Source of the DNA: Physella acuta
Lineage: Eukaryota; Mollusca; Gastropoda; Physidae
DNA: 64,000 nt
Direction of reading: 5' to 3'
NCBI RefSeq assembly: GCF_028476545.1
Contig: NW_026731826.1
Location: forward strand, 523,501 to 587,500
This document shows positions 1-12,265 of this stretch, piece by piece. The notes beneath the pieces are model-generated. The model made no database searches. It was not told where the DNA came from and saw nothing but the letters and a program-made list of their open reading frames with translations. Each line of letters opens with the position of its first letter. The stretch's first letter is position 1. Position numbers and translations under genes: made by a program.

Positions 1-586
1 AGCTATTATCTTGTGCAGTGTTATCAATGGTGCAAAATGAATTATACTACAGAATTATAAATGGTGAATATTTGGGGTTGCTTTATTTCTTTAGTTCCCT
101 CGATTTAAAGTCCCTTTTCAACACAAATATTTCAGTACTCTCTGCAAAAAAAAAAAATTCAACTCGACCAGCATGGGATTGTACATTTCTCTATAGAAAT
201 TGCTACGTCAATATTTGAAAAAAAATAAATTGCTAATCAATGATAAAGTATAATTATTATATTGTATTTCATAATTATGCTCGTGTTTTTCTAACACCGC
301 TAATCGTTTAATTGTGGTATCAAAAAACATTGATCGGCGTGTGTACGGGGTTCTCTTTTGTTTTGCTTTGTTTTAAACGTTTGAGTAGTTAAACATAAAA
401 GATTGTTACATTGTCTGAACACAAAACACCACACTATAATTGCGCAAAGTAATTTACTGGTAGCCATAATGAAGCCAAGTTTCCAAATGTCACAAGTTGA
501 GATTTGTTTAGCAAGTACTGGGTATCCTTCTTTTGCACTTGTTAACACCTGGAGGAAAGATCGCTACAACAAATAAAGGCCAGACG
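1..586. other. upstream region, no gene seen
   Basis: AT-rich sequence with short open frames only and no codon pattern or splice structure I can support. It directly precedes the intact signal-peptide exon at 587, so any promoter for that exon should lie here. I could not pick out a convincing core promoter element. Confidence 0.5.
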
Positions 587-644
587 ATGTGGACTTTATA
601 TTTGCTGACACAAATTTTATTGCACATGGGTTTTGTTTCCGCGG
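587..644 (+). CDS. signal-peptide exon of the lectin family (possible first exon of gene A)
   Basis: This 58-bp exon starts at ATG 587 and encodes a 19-residue hydrophobic leader beginning MWTLYLLTQ and ending FVSAG, followed by the donor GGTAAATATC. Gene B's leader exon begins its core with the same MWTLY, has the same 58-bp core length, ends in the same phase (1) and has the same donor. Joined to the exon at 9892 it keeps frame, so it could be the working first exon of gene A across a 9.2-kb intron. It could also be the remnant of a third paralogue whose other exons were lost. The exon itself is clear; its partner is inference. Confidence 0.65.
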
Positions 645-750
645 GTAAATATCTAACTCATTATCTACTTAATGCTGTAAACATTACATTTTATTTAAAT
701 ATATTATGTGTGAAAAGTTTTATGTAAGTTTTTTATTGTATACGTATACT

Positions 751-990
751 GGGACGGCGTGGCCTAAGCGGTAGAGCGCCAGGCCGCTAAACCGGAGATC
801 TCGAGTCCGAGACCGGAGCCAAGTCATTAGAATGTCCATGAGCCCACGCAGTTCTGATGGGTACCTAACTCATTTTTGGGAAACTAAAGGCGGCTGGGCA
901 GACCTTCACTGAATATGCCGAGGTCAAGAACAAAATGAACTCTACTTCCTCTGCCCAATGTATAGCTGGGTCTAAAAATGATTCTTCTTT
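751..990 (+). mobile_element. tRNA-derived SINE
   Basis: The head carries an A-box-like TGGCCTAAGCGGTAGAGCG and a weak B-box-like GAGTCCGAGACC about 35 bp later. The body has the motifs GGGTACCTAACTCA, GGCGGCTGGGCA, ATATGCCGAGGTCA and GAACTCTACTTC, which recur in the other SINE copies of this window. The tail runs into a (TA)n tract. It is not a functional tRNA, because the acceptor stem does not fold. Confidence 0.75.
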
Positions 991-1006
991 TTACTTTACT
1001 ACATAC

Positions 1007-1068
<62 letters not shown>
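1007..1068. repeat. (TA)n microsatellite after the SINE
   Basis: A pure TA tract immediately follows the SINE tail. Open frames reading as Tyr-Ile repeats here are artefacts. Confidence 0.95.
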
Positions 1069-1070
<2 letters not shown>

Positions 1071-1202
1071 GCATTGTGTGCGTTTGATTGTCTGTCTTTT
1101 ATGCATTACTACACCTTTCATCCGATCACCATGTCACTTTCGGAAGTTGTTGAGAATATTCCTGTGGAGGTTTCGGCAGGGCGCGTTTTGTTTTTTCACT
1201 AT

Positions 1203-1460
1203 ATACTGTATATATAATTAATAGTCGAATGCGGTGTGACAAACTTTGGGGAATCGACAAAGCATTCCAGGTTTGGTTTCTGTAAGAAAAAAATCTTTTT
1301 TTTTTTTTTAATTGTGCAAGGGCGGCGTCCCGGGAGGGTGCGATTCTTCTCTATATACAGTCTATTAAAACCATAAAAGTCGAATGCGGTTCGACAACGC
1401 TTATCCGAGTGCTTCGAGAGTTAATGTTACAGCTAGGTTGATGACATTTCATATATAAGT
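1203..1460 (+). mobile_element. Helitron-like fragment with internal duplication
   Basis: Two related segments each contain a GTCGAATGCGGT-type motif, and between them lies GGGCGGCGTCCCGGGAGG followed by GTGCGATTCTTC. The reverse complement of 28150-28394, the 5' part of another Helitron-like element, contains the same series of motifs. No 3' hairpin-CTAG end was found, so this copy looks truncated. Confidence 0.5.
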
Positions 1461-2046
1461 ATTATATCAAATTAGTAGTCGTGTATAAAATTTTCAGTGA
1501 TTTCAATTAAACGGAAGTGGAACTTATTCTACTGTTACCTATTTTAATCATCCGCTGTTGAACTGGCTGTTAGATTAGCCTCCCTCTACATTGTTATTGA
1601 TTCTCAATGCTTTTTCTTATAAAGACGAGTTACCTCGGGACGCACGGCTAAGCCAAAGATTTCATCTGACGAGTTAATTCGTGACACAGTGAAGTGGTAA
1701 AAAGTGGGGATAACAATAATAAACATAAGCGATTACTCAATGATGCTAGCAGACAAGCTGATTTATGGGTCGCCCTGGTTGGTTGTTTGGCAAGGCAGTC
1801 GAAAGCGGACTAAGATAATGCTTATGTATTTTAGATATCCCAAACCATTGATTGGATTTTTAAAGCAATTTTTTTAGTCGTAGATTTATTTGGGGTTGAA
1901 TTGATCAAGAACGAATACGTCATACTTGCTTTTTAGTAAGCAACCAAAGCTTTTATTAAAAAAAGCAATTTTATTTAGTATTATTTTCTTATTTTCAGTG
2001 CATTTGAACGTTTGTTATTTTCAAGGTTTTTCATTTATTTTATTAA
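1461..2046 (+). other. left half of the 5' flank of gene A
   Basis: The stretch from about 1920 to 2046 aligns with 22905-23000 upstream of gene B; shared landmarks are AAGCAACCAAAGCTTTTAT and TTCTTATTTTCAGTGC. The alignment resumes at 9172 after a 7-kb insertion. This half therefore probably carried upstream control sequence of gene A before the insertion. I see no gene in it. Confidence 0.55.
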
Positions 2047-2611
2047 CAAGGCATACTGCCTAGCTTTGCTTAGGTTTTAAAATAAAGAAATTGAGAATTT
2101 GAATAGTTAATTAGTTGGTCATTAGCTGTTATGTAGAGTGCTTAGGGCCTAAGTCTGTGTATTTTCATGTCATGCAAACATGGGTGGAGTATTCGTAAAC
2201 TTATTACTCGCCAGGTTATTGGAACTGCAAAGGCTTTCTTTACAGTATAAATCAAATATTATATTAAATTAGCTTTCTCAATAAAACATTACTTGAATTA
2301 CTAACGAACTATTTATTTAAATGAATGCTATACTTTGTGATTGTTTATTTTTCTTTAAAATAGTACAAAAATTGTTTAAAAATTATTACTTTAAAAAGTT
2401 TCCTCCCCTGTACATAGACTAAATGACGTTTTTTTTGTTTACTTTTTCACAAACAATTGTTTATATCAGAAAATACGGCATCTGGACAAATCTAACAACC
2501 CTAAAGGGTTTTTCCGACGGGAAAATATTTTTATAATAATAATATATTACTTTACTTTACCCTCCAGGGTCGGTCTAGGACCTCACGAAATATTAGGGGG
2601 ATCGTTTGTCA

Positions 2612-2682
<71 letters not shown>

Positions 2683-2683
<1 letters not shown>

Positions 2684-5600
2684 TAGGCATACTGCCTAGC
2701 TTCGCTTAGGTTTTCAAAAAAATTGAGGAATTGAATGATTAATTAATAGGTGATTGGCTGCTATGTTAAATCCTTAGGGCCTAAATTTATACAGTGGAGT
2801 AATTACAATTAACACACATATTGATGGAATAATTCGCAAACTTATTACTCGCACGGTAATTAAAACTGCAAGGGGTTTCTTAATAGTATCAATCAAATAT
2901 TATAATAAATTACTTTCGCAATTAATTTTTACAATTTCAGTACAATGCAAAACCTAATTTTTAACAAAATATTTATTTAAAACAATGCTATACTTTATGA
3001 TTTTTGTTTTTGTTCTTGAAAAAATATACAAAATATTTAAAAGTTATTACATTAAAAAGTTACCTCCCCTGTTCATAGACCAAATCTCGTATAATGAGAA
3101 TTTCATTCGCGGTCATTTTTAGCCCTCTTAGAGGGCTTTATGTCTGACCAACAATTTTTCCATACGGCGTAGTCATCTATAGAGGTGTATACAAAAAATT
3201 AGCCAGATGTAAAGACGGTAAGTGCCCTAAAATCCGTTTTGAAATCACCCTCTGTTTTTCCCATAAAATACAAAGATTATATAGGGAAATACGACTGGTC
3301 AGTTTTGACCCATTTAACGAATTTTCCCGGACATGGCGAGTTTTTTGGGACACCCCAAGGCGTTCTCCTACCACCTCACAAAATTTCAAGGGGGGTCGTC
3401 GGAGGAAATTTTTTTTCGTAATATAGCTCATATAAAGAGAATTTCACTCGCGGTCACTTTTTAGCCCTCGTCGAAGGCTTTGAGTGAAACCGACAGTTTT
3501 CCCTAAAGGTCAAGCCATTTACCTAAGAGCATGCAAAAAATTAGCCAGATGTAAAGACGTTAAGTGCCCTAAAATCCGTTTTGAAATCACCCTCTGTTTT
3601 TCCCATAAAATACAAAGATTATATAGGGAAATACGACTGGTCAGTTTTGACCCATTTAACGAATTTTCCCGGACATGGCGAGTTTTTTGTGACACCCCAA
3701 GGCGTTCTCCTACCACCTCACAAAATTTCAAGGGGGGTCGTCGGAGGAAATTTTTTTTCGTAATAGAGCTCATATTAAGAGAATTTCACTCGCGGTCACT
3801 TTTTAGCCCTCGTCGAGGGCTTTGAGTGAAACCGACAGTTTTCCCTAAAGGTCAAGCCATTTACCTAAGAGCATGCAAAAAATTAGCCAGATGTTAAGAC
3901 GGTAAGTGCCCTAAAATCCGTTTTGAAATCACCCTCTGTTTTTCCCATAAAATACAAAGATTATATAGGGAAATACGACTGGTCAGTTTTGACCCATTTA
4001 ACGAATTTTCCCGGACATGGCGAGTTTTTTGTGACACCCCAAGGCGTTCTCCTACCACCTCACAAAATTTCAAGGGGGGTCGTCGGAGGAAATTTTTTTT
4101 CGTAATAGAGCTCATATTAAGAGAATTTCACTCGCGGTCACTTTTTAGCCCTCGTCGAGGGCTTTGAGTGAAACCGACAGTTTTCCCTAAAGGTCAAGCC
4201 ATTTACCTAAGAGCATGCAAAAAATTAGCCAGATGTTAAGACGGTAAGTGCCCTAAAATCCGTTTTGAAATCACCCTCTGTTTTTCCCATAAAATACAAA
4301 GATTATATAGGGAAATACGACTGGTCAGTTTTGACCCATTTAACGAATTTTCCCGGACATGGCGAGTTTTTTGGGACATCCCAAAGTTTTCTCCTACCAC
4401 CACACAAAATTTCAAGGGGGGTCGTCGGAGGAAATTTTTTTTCGTAATAGAGCTCATATAAAGAGAATTTCACTCGCGGTCACTTTTTAGCCCTCGTCGA
4501 AGGCTTTGAGTGAAACCGACAGTTTTCCCTAAAGGTCAAGCCATTTACCTAAGATCATGCAAAAAATTAGCCAGATGTAAAGACGGTAATGGCCTTATAA
4601 TCCGTTTTGAAATCACCCTCTGTTTTTCCCATAAAATACAAAGATTATATAGGGAAATACGACTGGTCAGTTTTGACCCATTTAACGAATTTTCCCGGAC
4701 ATGGCGAGTTTTTTGGGACATCCCAAGGCGTTCTCCTACCACCACACAAAATTTCAAGGGGGGTCGTCGGAGGAAATTTTTTTTCGTAATATAGCTCATA
4801 TAAAGAGAATTTCACTCGCGGTCATTTTTTAGCCCTCGTCGAAGGCTTAGAGTGAAACCGACAGTTTTCCCTAAAGGTCAAGCCATTTACCTAAGAGCAT
4901 GCAAAAAATTAGCCAGATGTAAAGAAGGTAAGTGCCCTATAATTCGTTTTGAAATCACCCTCTGTTTTTCCCATAAAATACAAAGATTATATAGGGAAAT
5001 ACGACTGGTCAGTTTTGACCCATTTAACGAATTTTCCCGGACATGGCGAGTTTTTTGGGACATCCCAAGGCGTTCTCCTACCACCTCACAAAATTTCAAG
5101 GGGGGTCGTCGGAGGAAATTTTTTTTCGTAATAGAGCTCATATAAAGAGAATTTCACTCGCGGTCACTTTTTAGCCCTCGTCGAGGGCTTTGAGTGAAAC
5201 CGACAGTTTTCCCTAAAGGTCAAGCCATTTACATAAGAGCATGCAAAAAATTAGCCAGATGTAAAGACGGTAAGTGCCCTAAAATCCGTTTTGAAATCAC
5301 CCTCTGTTTTTCCCATAAAATACAAAGATTATATAGGGAAATACGACTGGTCAGTTTTGACCCATTTAACGAATTTTCCCGGACATGGCGAGTTTTTTGG
5401 GACACCCCAAGGCGTTCTCCTACCACCTCACAAAATTTCAAGGGGGGTCGTCGGAGGAAATTTTTTTTCGTAATATAGCTCATATAAAGAGAATTTCACT
5501 CGCGGTCACTTTTTAGCCCTCGTCGAAGGCTTTGAGTGAAACCGACAGTTTTCCCTAAAGGTCAAGCCATTTACCTAAGAGCATGCAAAAAATTAGCCAG

Positions 5601-8395
5601 ATGTAAAGACGTTAAGTGCCCTAAAATCCGTTTTGAAATCACCCTCTGTTTTTCCCATAAAATACAAAGATTATATAGGGAAATACGACTGGTCAGTTTT
5701 GACCCATTTAACGAATTTTCCCGGACATGGCGAGTTTTTTGTGACACCCCAAGGCGTTCTCCTACCACCTCACAAAATTTCAAGGGGGGTCGTCGGAGGA
5801 AATTTTTTTTCGTAATAGAGCTCATATTAAGAGAATTTCACTCGCGGTCACTTTTTAGCCCTCGTCGAGGGCTTTGAGTGAAACCGACAGTTTTCCCTAA
5901 AGGTCAAGCCATTTACCTAAGAGCATGCAAAAAATTAGCCAGATGTTAAGACGGTAAGTGCCCTAAAATCCGTTTTGAAATCACCCTCTGTTTTTCCCAT
6001 AAAATACAAAGATTATATAGGGAAATACGACTGGTCAGTTTTGACCCATTTAACGAATTTTCCCGGACATGGCGAGTTTTTTGGGACATCCCAAAGTTTT
6101 CTCCTACCACCACACAAAATTTCAAGGGGGGTCGTCGGAGGAAATTTTTTTTCGTAATAGAGCTCATATAAAGAGAATTTCACTCGCGGTCACTTTTTAG
6201 CCCTCGTCGAAGGCTTTGAGTGAAACCGACAGTTTTCCCTAAAGGTCAAGCCATTTACCTAAGATCATGCAAAAAATTAGCCAGATGTAAAGACGGTAAT
6301 GGCCTTATAATCCGTTTTGAAATCACCCTCTGTTTTTCCCATAAAATACAAAGATTATATAGGGAAATACGACTGGTCAGTTTTGACCCATTTAACGAAT
6401 TTTCCCGGACATGGCGAGTTTTTTGGGACATCCCAAGGCGTTCTCCTACCACCACACAAAATTTCAAGGGGGGTCGTTGGAGGAAATTTTTTTTCGTAAT
6501 AGAGCTCATATCAAGAGAATTTCACTCGCGGTCACTTTTTAGCCCTCGTCGAGGGCTTTGAGTGAAACCGACAGTTTTCCCTAAAGGTCAAGCCATTTAC
6601 CTAAGATCATGCAAAAAATTAGCCAGATGTAAAGACGGTAAGTGCCCTAAAATCCGTTTTGAAATCACCCTCTGTTTTTCCCATAAAATACAAAGATTAT
6701 ATAGGGAAATACGACTGGTCAGTTTTGACCCATTTAACGAATTTTCCCGGACATGGCGAGTTTTTTGGGACATCCCAAGGCGTTCTCCTACCACCTCACA
6801 AAATTTCAAGGGGGGTCGTCGGAGGAAATTTTTTTTCGTAATAGAGCTCATATAAAGAGAATTTCACTCGCGGTCACTTTTTAGCCCTCGTCGAGGGCTT
6901 TGAGTGAAACCGACAGTTTTCCCTAAAGGTCAAGCCATTTACATAAGAGCATGCAAAAAATTAGCCAGATGTAAAGACGGTAAGTGCCCTAAAATCCGTT
7001 TTGAAATCACCCTCTGTTTTTCCCATAAAATACAAAGATTATATAGGGAAATACGACTGGTCAGTTTTGACCCATTTAACGAATTTTCCCGGACATGGCG
7101 AGTTTTTTGGGACACCCCAAGGCGTTCTCCTACCACCTCACAAAATTTCAAGGGGGGTCGTCGGAGGAAATTTTTTTTCGTAATAGAGCTCATATAAAGA
7201 GAATTTCACTCGCGGTCACTTTTTAGCCCTCGTCGAAGGCTTTGAGTGAAACCGACAGTTTTCCCTAAAGGTCAAGCCATTTACCTAAGAGCATGCAAAA
7301 AATTAGCCAGATGTTAAGACGGTAAGTGCCCTAAAATCCGTTTTGAAATCACCCTCTGTTTTTCCCATAAAATACAAAGATTATATAGGGAAATACGACT
7401 GGTCAGTTTTGACCCATTTAACGAATTTTCCCGGACATGGCGAGTTTTTTGGGACATCCCAAAGTTTTCTCCTACCACCACACAAAATTTCAAGGGGGGT
7501 CGTAGGAGGAAATTTTTTTTCGTAATAGAGCTCATATAAAGAGAATTTCACTCGCGGTCACTTTTTAGCCCTCGTCGAAGGCTTTGAGTGAAACCGACAG
7601 TTTTCCCTAAAGGTCAAGCCATTTACCTAAGATCATGCAAAAAATTAGCCAGATGTAAAGACGGTAAGTGCCCTAAAATCCGTTTTGAAATCACCCTCTG
7701 TTTTTCCCATAAAATACAAAGATTATATAGGGAAATACGACTGGTCAGTTTTGACCCATTTAACGAATTTTCCCGGACATGGCGAGTTTTTTGGGACACC
7801 CCAAGGCGTTCTTCTACCACCTCACAAAATTTCAAGGGGGGTCGTCGGAGGAAATTTTTTTTCGTAATATAGCTCATATAAAGAGAATTTCACTCGCGAT
7901 CACTTTTTAGCCCTCGTCGAGGGCTTTGAGTGAAACCGACAGTTTTCCCTAAAGGTCAAGCCATTTACCTAAGAGCATGCAAAAAATTAGCCAGATGTTA
8001 AGACGGTAAGTGCCCTAAAATCCGTTTTGAAATCACCCTCTGTTTTTCCCATAAAATACAAAGATTATATAGGGAAATACGACTGGTCAGTTTTGACCCA
8101 TTTAACGAATTTTCCCGGACATGGCGAGTTTTTTGGGACATCCCAAGGCGTCCTCCTACCACCTCACAAAATTTCAAGGGGGGTCGTCGGAGGAAATTTT
8201 TTTTCGTAATATAGCCCATATAAGGCGCCGGTCAGTCGAGGTCAGTTTTGACCCCCTCCCCGTAGACTTTTCGGCCAACCGTCACCGGCCTTCGTGTTCT
8301 ATCGCCCGAAGGCACCATCGTGCCAAATTTGACGCGCCTGCGGCGCCGGGAAGTGCCCTATCGGGCACCTGACCACTTTGCTTTATATATATAGA
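2683..8395 (-). mobile_element. inner Helitron-like element carrying the 342-bp satellite
   Basis: On the minus strand the 3' end is CTAG (2683-2686), preceded by an 8-nt spacer and a short CCTA/TAGG hairpin (2695-2710). The 5' end at 8394-8395 begins TCTATATATATAAAGC. The 2687-3090 segment is a second, more complete copy of 2051-2435. Between the ends lie fifteen satellite monomers and a GC-rich 5' segment (8223-8380). The 5'-TC and hairpin-CTAG-3' layout is the Helitron signature. Central tandem repeats are known in Helitron-related 'pearl' elements of bivalves. No protein is encoded. Confidence 0.65.
3093..8222. repeat. 342-bp satellite array, 15 monomers
   Basis: The landmark GTCAAGCCATTTAC recurs exactly every 342 bp from the second monomer on. 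Each monomer holds a 13-bp palindrome CCCTCGTCGAGGG or a one-base variant. Because 342 is divisible by three, the same 60- to 113-codon open frames recur in each unit on both strands; these are not genes. Diagnostic variants follow a five-monomer order repeated at 1710 bp. Confidence 0.95.
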
Positions 8396-9012
8396 TATAT
8401 ATAATGATAATGTCACTCGCGGTCAATTTTTAGCCCTCTTCTAGGGCTTTGAGTATGACCAACAGTTTTTCCTTATGGCCTATTCATCTATAGAATTGCG
8501 TAAAAAAAATTAGCCAGATATATAGAGGTTAAGTACCCTAAAATGTTTGTTGAAATTACCCTCTGTTTTTCCCATAAAATACAAAGCTAATATACGTTTG
8601 GTCAGTTTTGACCCATTTCTAGATTTTTCCCGGATATGGCGAGTTTTTTCTGATACCCCTAGGCGTTCTTTTACCACCTCACAAAATATCAAGAGGGGTC
8701 CTTCGGTAAAAGGTTTTTTCGTACTATATCTCATAAAAAGAGAAATTCACTCTCGGTCATATTTTAGCCCTCGTCAAGGGCATTGAGTCAAACCGACAGT
8801 TTTTCCATATGGCCTAGCCATTTACCTAAGAGCATGCTAAAAAGTAGTCTGATGTACAGAGGCTAAGTACCCTGAAATCTTTGTTGAAATTACCCTCTGT
8901 TTTTCCCATAAAATACAAAGATTATATAGGGAAATACGACTGGTCAGTTTTGAACAGTTTACGAAGTTTTCCCAGATATGCCGAGTTTTTTTTATGAGGA
9001 CCACTTTGCTTT
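8396..9012. repeat. diverged 342-bp monomers of the outer element
   Basis: About two monomers related to the main array are recognised by CACTCGCGGTCAATTTTTAG and TTAGCCAGATATATAGAGG, but with many substitutions and small length changes. They end at GACCACTTTGCTTTATA, the same boundary motif seen at 8371. Greater divergence suggests they are older than the inner array. Confidence 0.8.
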
Positions 9013-9170
<158 letters not shown>

Positions 9171-9171
9171 T

Positions 9172-9549
9172 TCAAACATATTTTTTCCGAGTTCATTTCT
9201 CCTGAAGTCATTTGTTCTTTCATCGTTGAATGTTTTTTTTTTAGGATTTACTGTTTATCAGTCAATAGTTATCATCGGAGCATTGTGTTTTTCAAAATTA
9301 ATTTGAAGGTCGACGCTTATGTAGAGCTTTACAAATTGGTCTAATTAACAAGGGCAGCATTGATCCCAGATAAAATAAATTAAAGAATACTTTCAATGCC
9401 AGCAATTGTTTATTTTTACGTCGATTTAATTTGGAAATTGGTACAAAAGAACCAGCAATACAAATAACACAAGCGTGATTGTATTTTTTTTTTTAAAATA
9501 TTTACAGCACCATAAAAAAAATGCCATTGTTTTGCATACATATTTTATG
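9172..9549 (+). other. right half of the 5' flank of gene A
   Basis: This aligns with about 23025-23330 upstream of gene B; shared landmarks are TTTTTCAAAATTAATTTGAA, GGTCTAATTAA and AAATTGGTAC. It continues the flank begun at about 1920 and is likely 5' UTR or promoter-proximal sequence. No individual control site could be assigned. Confidence 0.55.
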
Positions 9550-9607
9550 ATGTGGACATAATATATGATGTTTTATTTAACTGTTCACTTTGAATTTCTT
9601 TATGAAG
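9550..9607 (+). pseudogene. decayed signal-peptide exon of gene A
   Basis: This aligns without gaps, over 58 bp, to the gene B leader exon and keeps the donor GGTAAATATC. The fourth codon after ATG 9550 is TAA (9559-9561). A later in-frame ATG (9565) would give a short leader with His and Glu in place of the hydrophobic core, a poor signal peptide. The exon is in the expected place, so gene A either lost its leader or takes it from another first exon such as 587-644. Confidence 0.7.
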
Positions 9608-9710
9608 GTAAATATCTTCTGTATGCTTTATGTTTAAACGAAGTTGATTTGATTTATTCTTTTAATATATAAGTATATTTAATAATACATATTTTAAATA
9701 CATATTTAAG

Positions 9711-9792
<82 letters not shown>
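9711..9792. repeat. (TA)n microsatellite in intron 1
   Basis: A TA tract in the intron between the decayed leader and the CTLD. Gene B has a TA/TG tract at the equivalent place (23848-23940), so it probably predates the duplication. Confidence 0.9.
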
Positions 9793-9795
<3 letters not shown>

Positions 9796-9891
9796 GTATG
9801 TGTGTTTTCAATTTTAAGTATTTTCATACATTACCGATTTTGTTTTATCTATAAATTTGATAACGTAATGAAATTTGCGTTTGGTTTATAG

Positions 9892-12218
9892 ACATGGATG
9901 CTTGTACTCGACTAGGAGGTAAAGTTCCCGTTGGAGAAAAATGTTACAGATTTTATAACACAGAATTATCGTGGTTCGATGCACAGGTAAGTCGTGAGAG
10001 TAATTGTAGCATCGAACTTACCTGTCTATTTAAACTATTCCCGCCCATACCAAAAACATACCTCACTACTTCACAAATATCCCAACACTACATTCATCTA
10101 ACTTAAGTATTTTGCATAATCGATACCTTAATAAAATACGTGCTTGGATCGGTTAGACAATAATGGCCTGATTGCTTTTTAAGCAAATTATTTTTATTTA
10201 TAACATTTTTAAGAACATTAATTCTTTATTAATAAGCCTCTTGTTTAATAACTAATTAAAACATTTTCCAACACAAATTACAATGAAGTACGGATGTCAT
10301 TTTCAGATGCGTAGCGGCCCTTCCCGGCGCCCGAGAACAAAATTTTGATTTGAAATCCCCCTCAAGATTTCGATTTGCACCCCACCCCTCAAACTTTCGA
10401 TTTGCACCCCCCCACCCCCTCAAACTTTCGATTTGCACCCCCCCCCCCACCCCCTCAAACTTTAGATTTGCACCCCCCCCCCCACCCCCTCAAACTTTCG
10501 ATTTGCACCCCCCCCCCACCCCCTCAAACTTTAGATTTGCACCCACCCCCCACCCCCTCAAACTTTCGATTTGTACCCCCCCCCCACCCCCTCAAACTTT
10601 AGATTTGCACCCACCCTTAAGATTTCCATTTACACCCCCCTCAAGCTTTCACTTTATTTTTCCAACCTATTTTGGCGCCCCCTAAGGTCGGCTCCTGGGG
10701 ATATATGTCTCCCCCCCCCCCCTCGCTACGCCTCTGGTCATTTTTTATTGTCACATCACCTTATTACATAATTATACTGAGTTTCTTTTGAGCTCTTAAT
10801 TTGTTACGGGTAGGTATAATATAAATGTGTCCTTTATATTCAATATCGAAAACTGAGGAAATGTGGGCGAAAAATGAATAATCTTGTGATGCAGCGAAAA
10901 AAGATGATTAGGAGAAAAATAAAAATTGGTTTTGTGGTTTGAATGATTCGATTGGTGGCAGTAAAGTATAAATAAGTCTATTAGAATCTATATATATAAT
11001 TCTCTTCTTAGAGACCATAGAAAACACCAAGCTGTAAGCCCGCCTAGCAGCCCCCTCTGTTGCTCTCTATGCATATCCCTACCACCCCCACATGGTCTGG
11101 TGAGCTGTGGTTCACGCTAAATGTTTACAATCGTAGAGCCGGGTTTAGTGACGCTATTAGGGGCAGGCAATTTAGTTTGCAACTATTTTAAACTTAGGGG
11201 AGGTAGCTAAGAGAATGCTGCTTTCACGGGGGGGGGGGGGGGGGGTGGGGTGTAGGGTAGGAGTTGGAGGAAAGGAGGGTGGGGGGGTTATCGTCCTTAA
11301 CGACCTACTGATAGTGTTTTAAAGCAAATATTTTCAGTGGCAGCATTGGTGCTGTCGAATTCACAAAATTCACTAAATAGCGGCATATGATACGCCGCGG
11401 GTCAGCTCGTAATAATTAAAACAGTGGTGAGTTTCAGTTTTATATGAAATGTTTGATTAAAATAATAAAATGTTGTGTACGTTACACGATATTTGATGAT
11501 ATACTTTGTTGTAACGTCCCAGATTTTTAAAATTTGTATTCAATGTCAATGACTTTAACGCACATTTAAACTGATAAAATTAATTGGGAACGGACCAAAA
11601 GTAAATAAGCCGCGACAGTTTTACTGCTGGATTTTGTTTAAAATGTGATATGACGTCATAATACGGTACTTAGACAATATTGGTAATACATTAATTTATT
11701 TTAAATTTTAAAAACTTAAAACGTAAAACCGTTATCACATATAAAACAATTATTATACCGAACTTTAAAATCGATAATACTCCCCCTCCTCTTGTCACAT
11801 CATAATGAGAGTACTGTTGTCATGGATGGCTTTATTTGTAAAACCATCATACCTTGAGTTATATTTATTTGTTTGTTTTTTTTACCGTTGAAATAAAAGT
11901 TGTAATACTTATTTAACGTAATTTTTTTTTCTAATTTATATTTGATTTGTTATTAAGTTTACATTATTGTAGCAGCAATTTGTATAACATAGAAGTTGAA
12001 ATGTTTATTATTCCAACAATTCAGTTTTTGTTAACTGTTTGTATATTTCATATTCGGATTTATTGTATTAACGTTGCCAGAAAGCAAATAGCATCTGAGT
12101 GAAACATAGGTTGTTTTTTTTTCTTTTAGTAGTTTATTTTTTGGAATGCTAGTAGTGGGGTCTAAAGCTTAAGCAAAGTGTCTACTAACTCTTAAGTCTT
12201 AGCCTGTACAATCATTTG

Positions 12219-12265
<47 letters not shown>

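Noticed and set aside
751-825. tRNA gene candidate (also at 37590, 38835, 43200 and 47050)
   Set aside because: Only A- and B-box-like motifs are present, no cloverleaf closes, and SINE bodies follow most of the heads.
3177-8372. Recurring 60-, 73-, 84- and 113-codon open frames on both strands
   Set aside because: They repeat with the 342-bp monomer, whose length is divisible by three; they overlap each other on both strands and have no splice or domain support. Satellite by-products.
10350-10771. Proline-rich open frames with FRFAPPP repeats
   Set aside because: They come from the C-rich minisatellite inside a hAT-type MITE, in all three frames at once.
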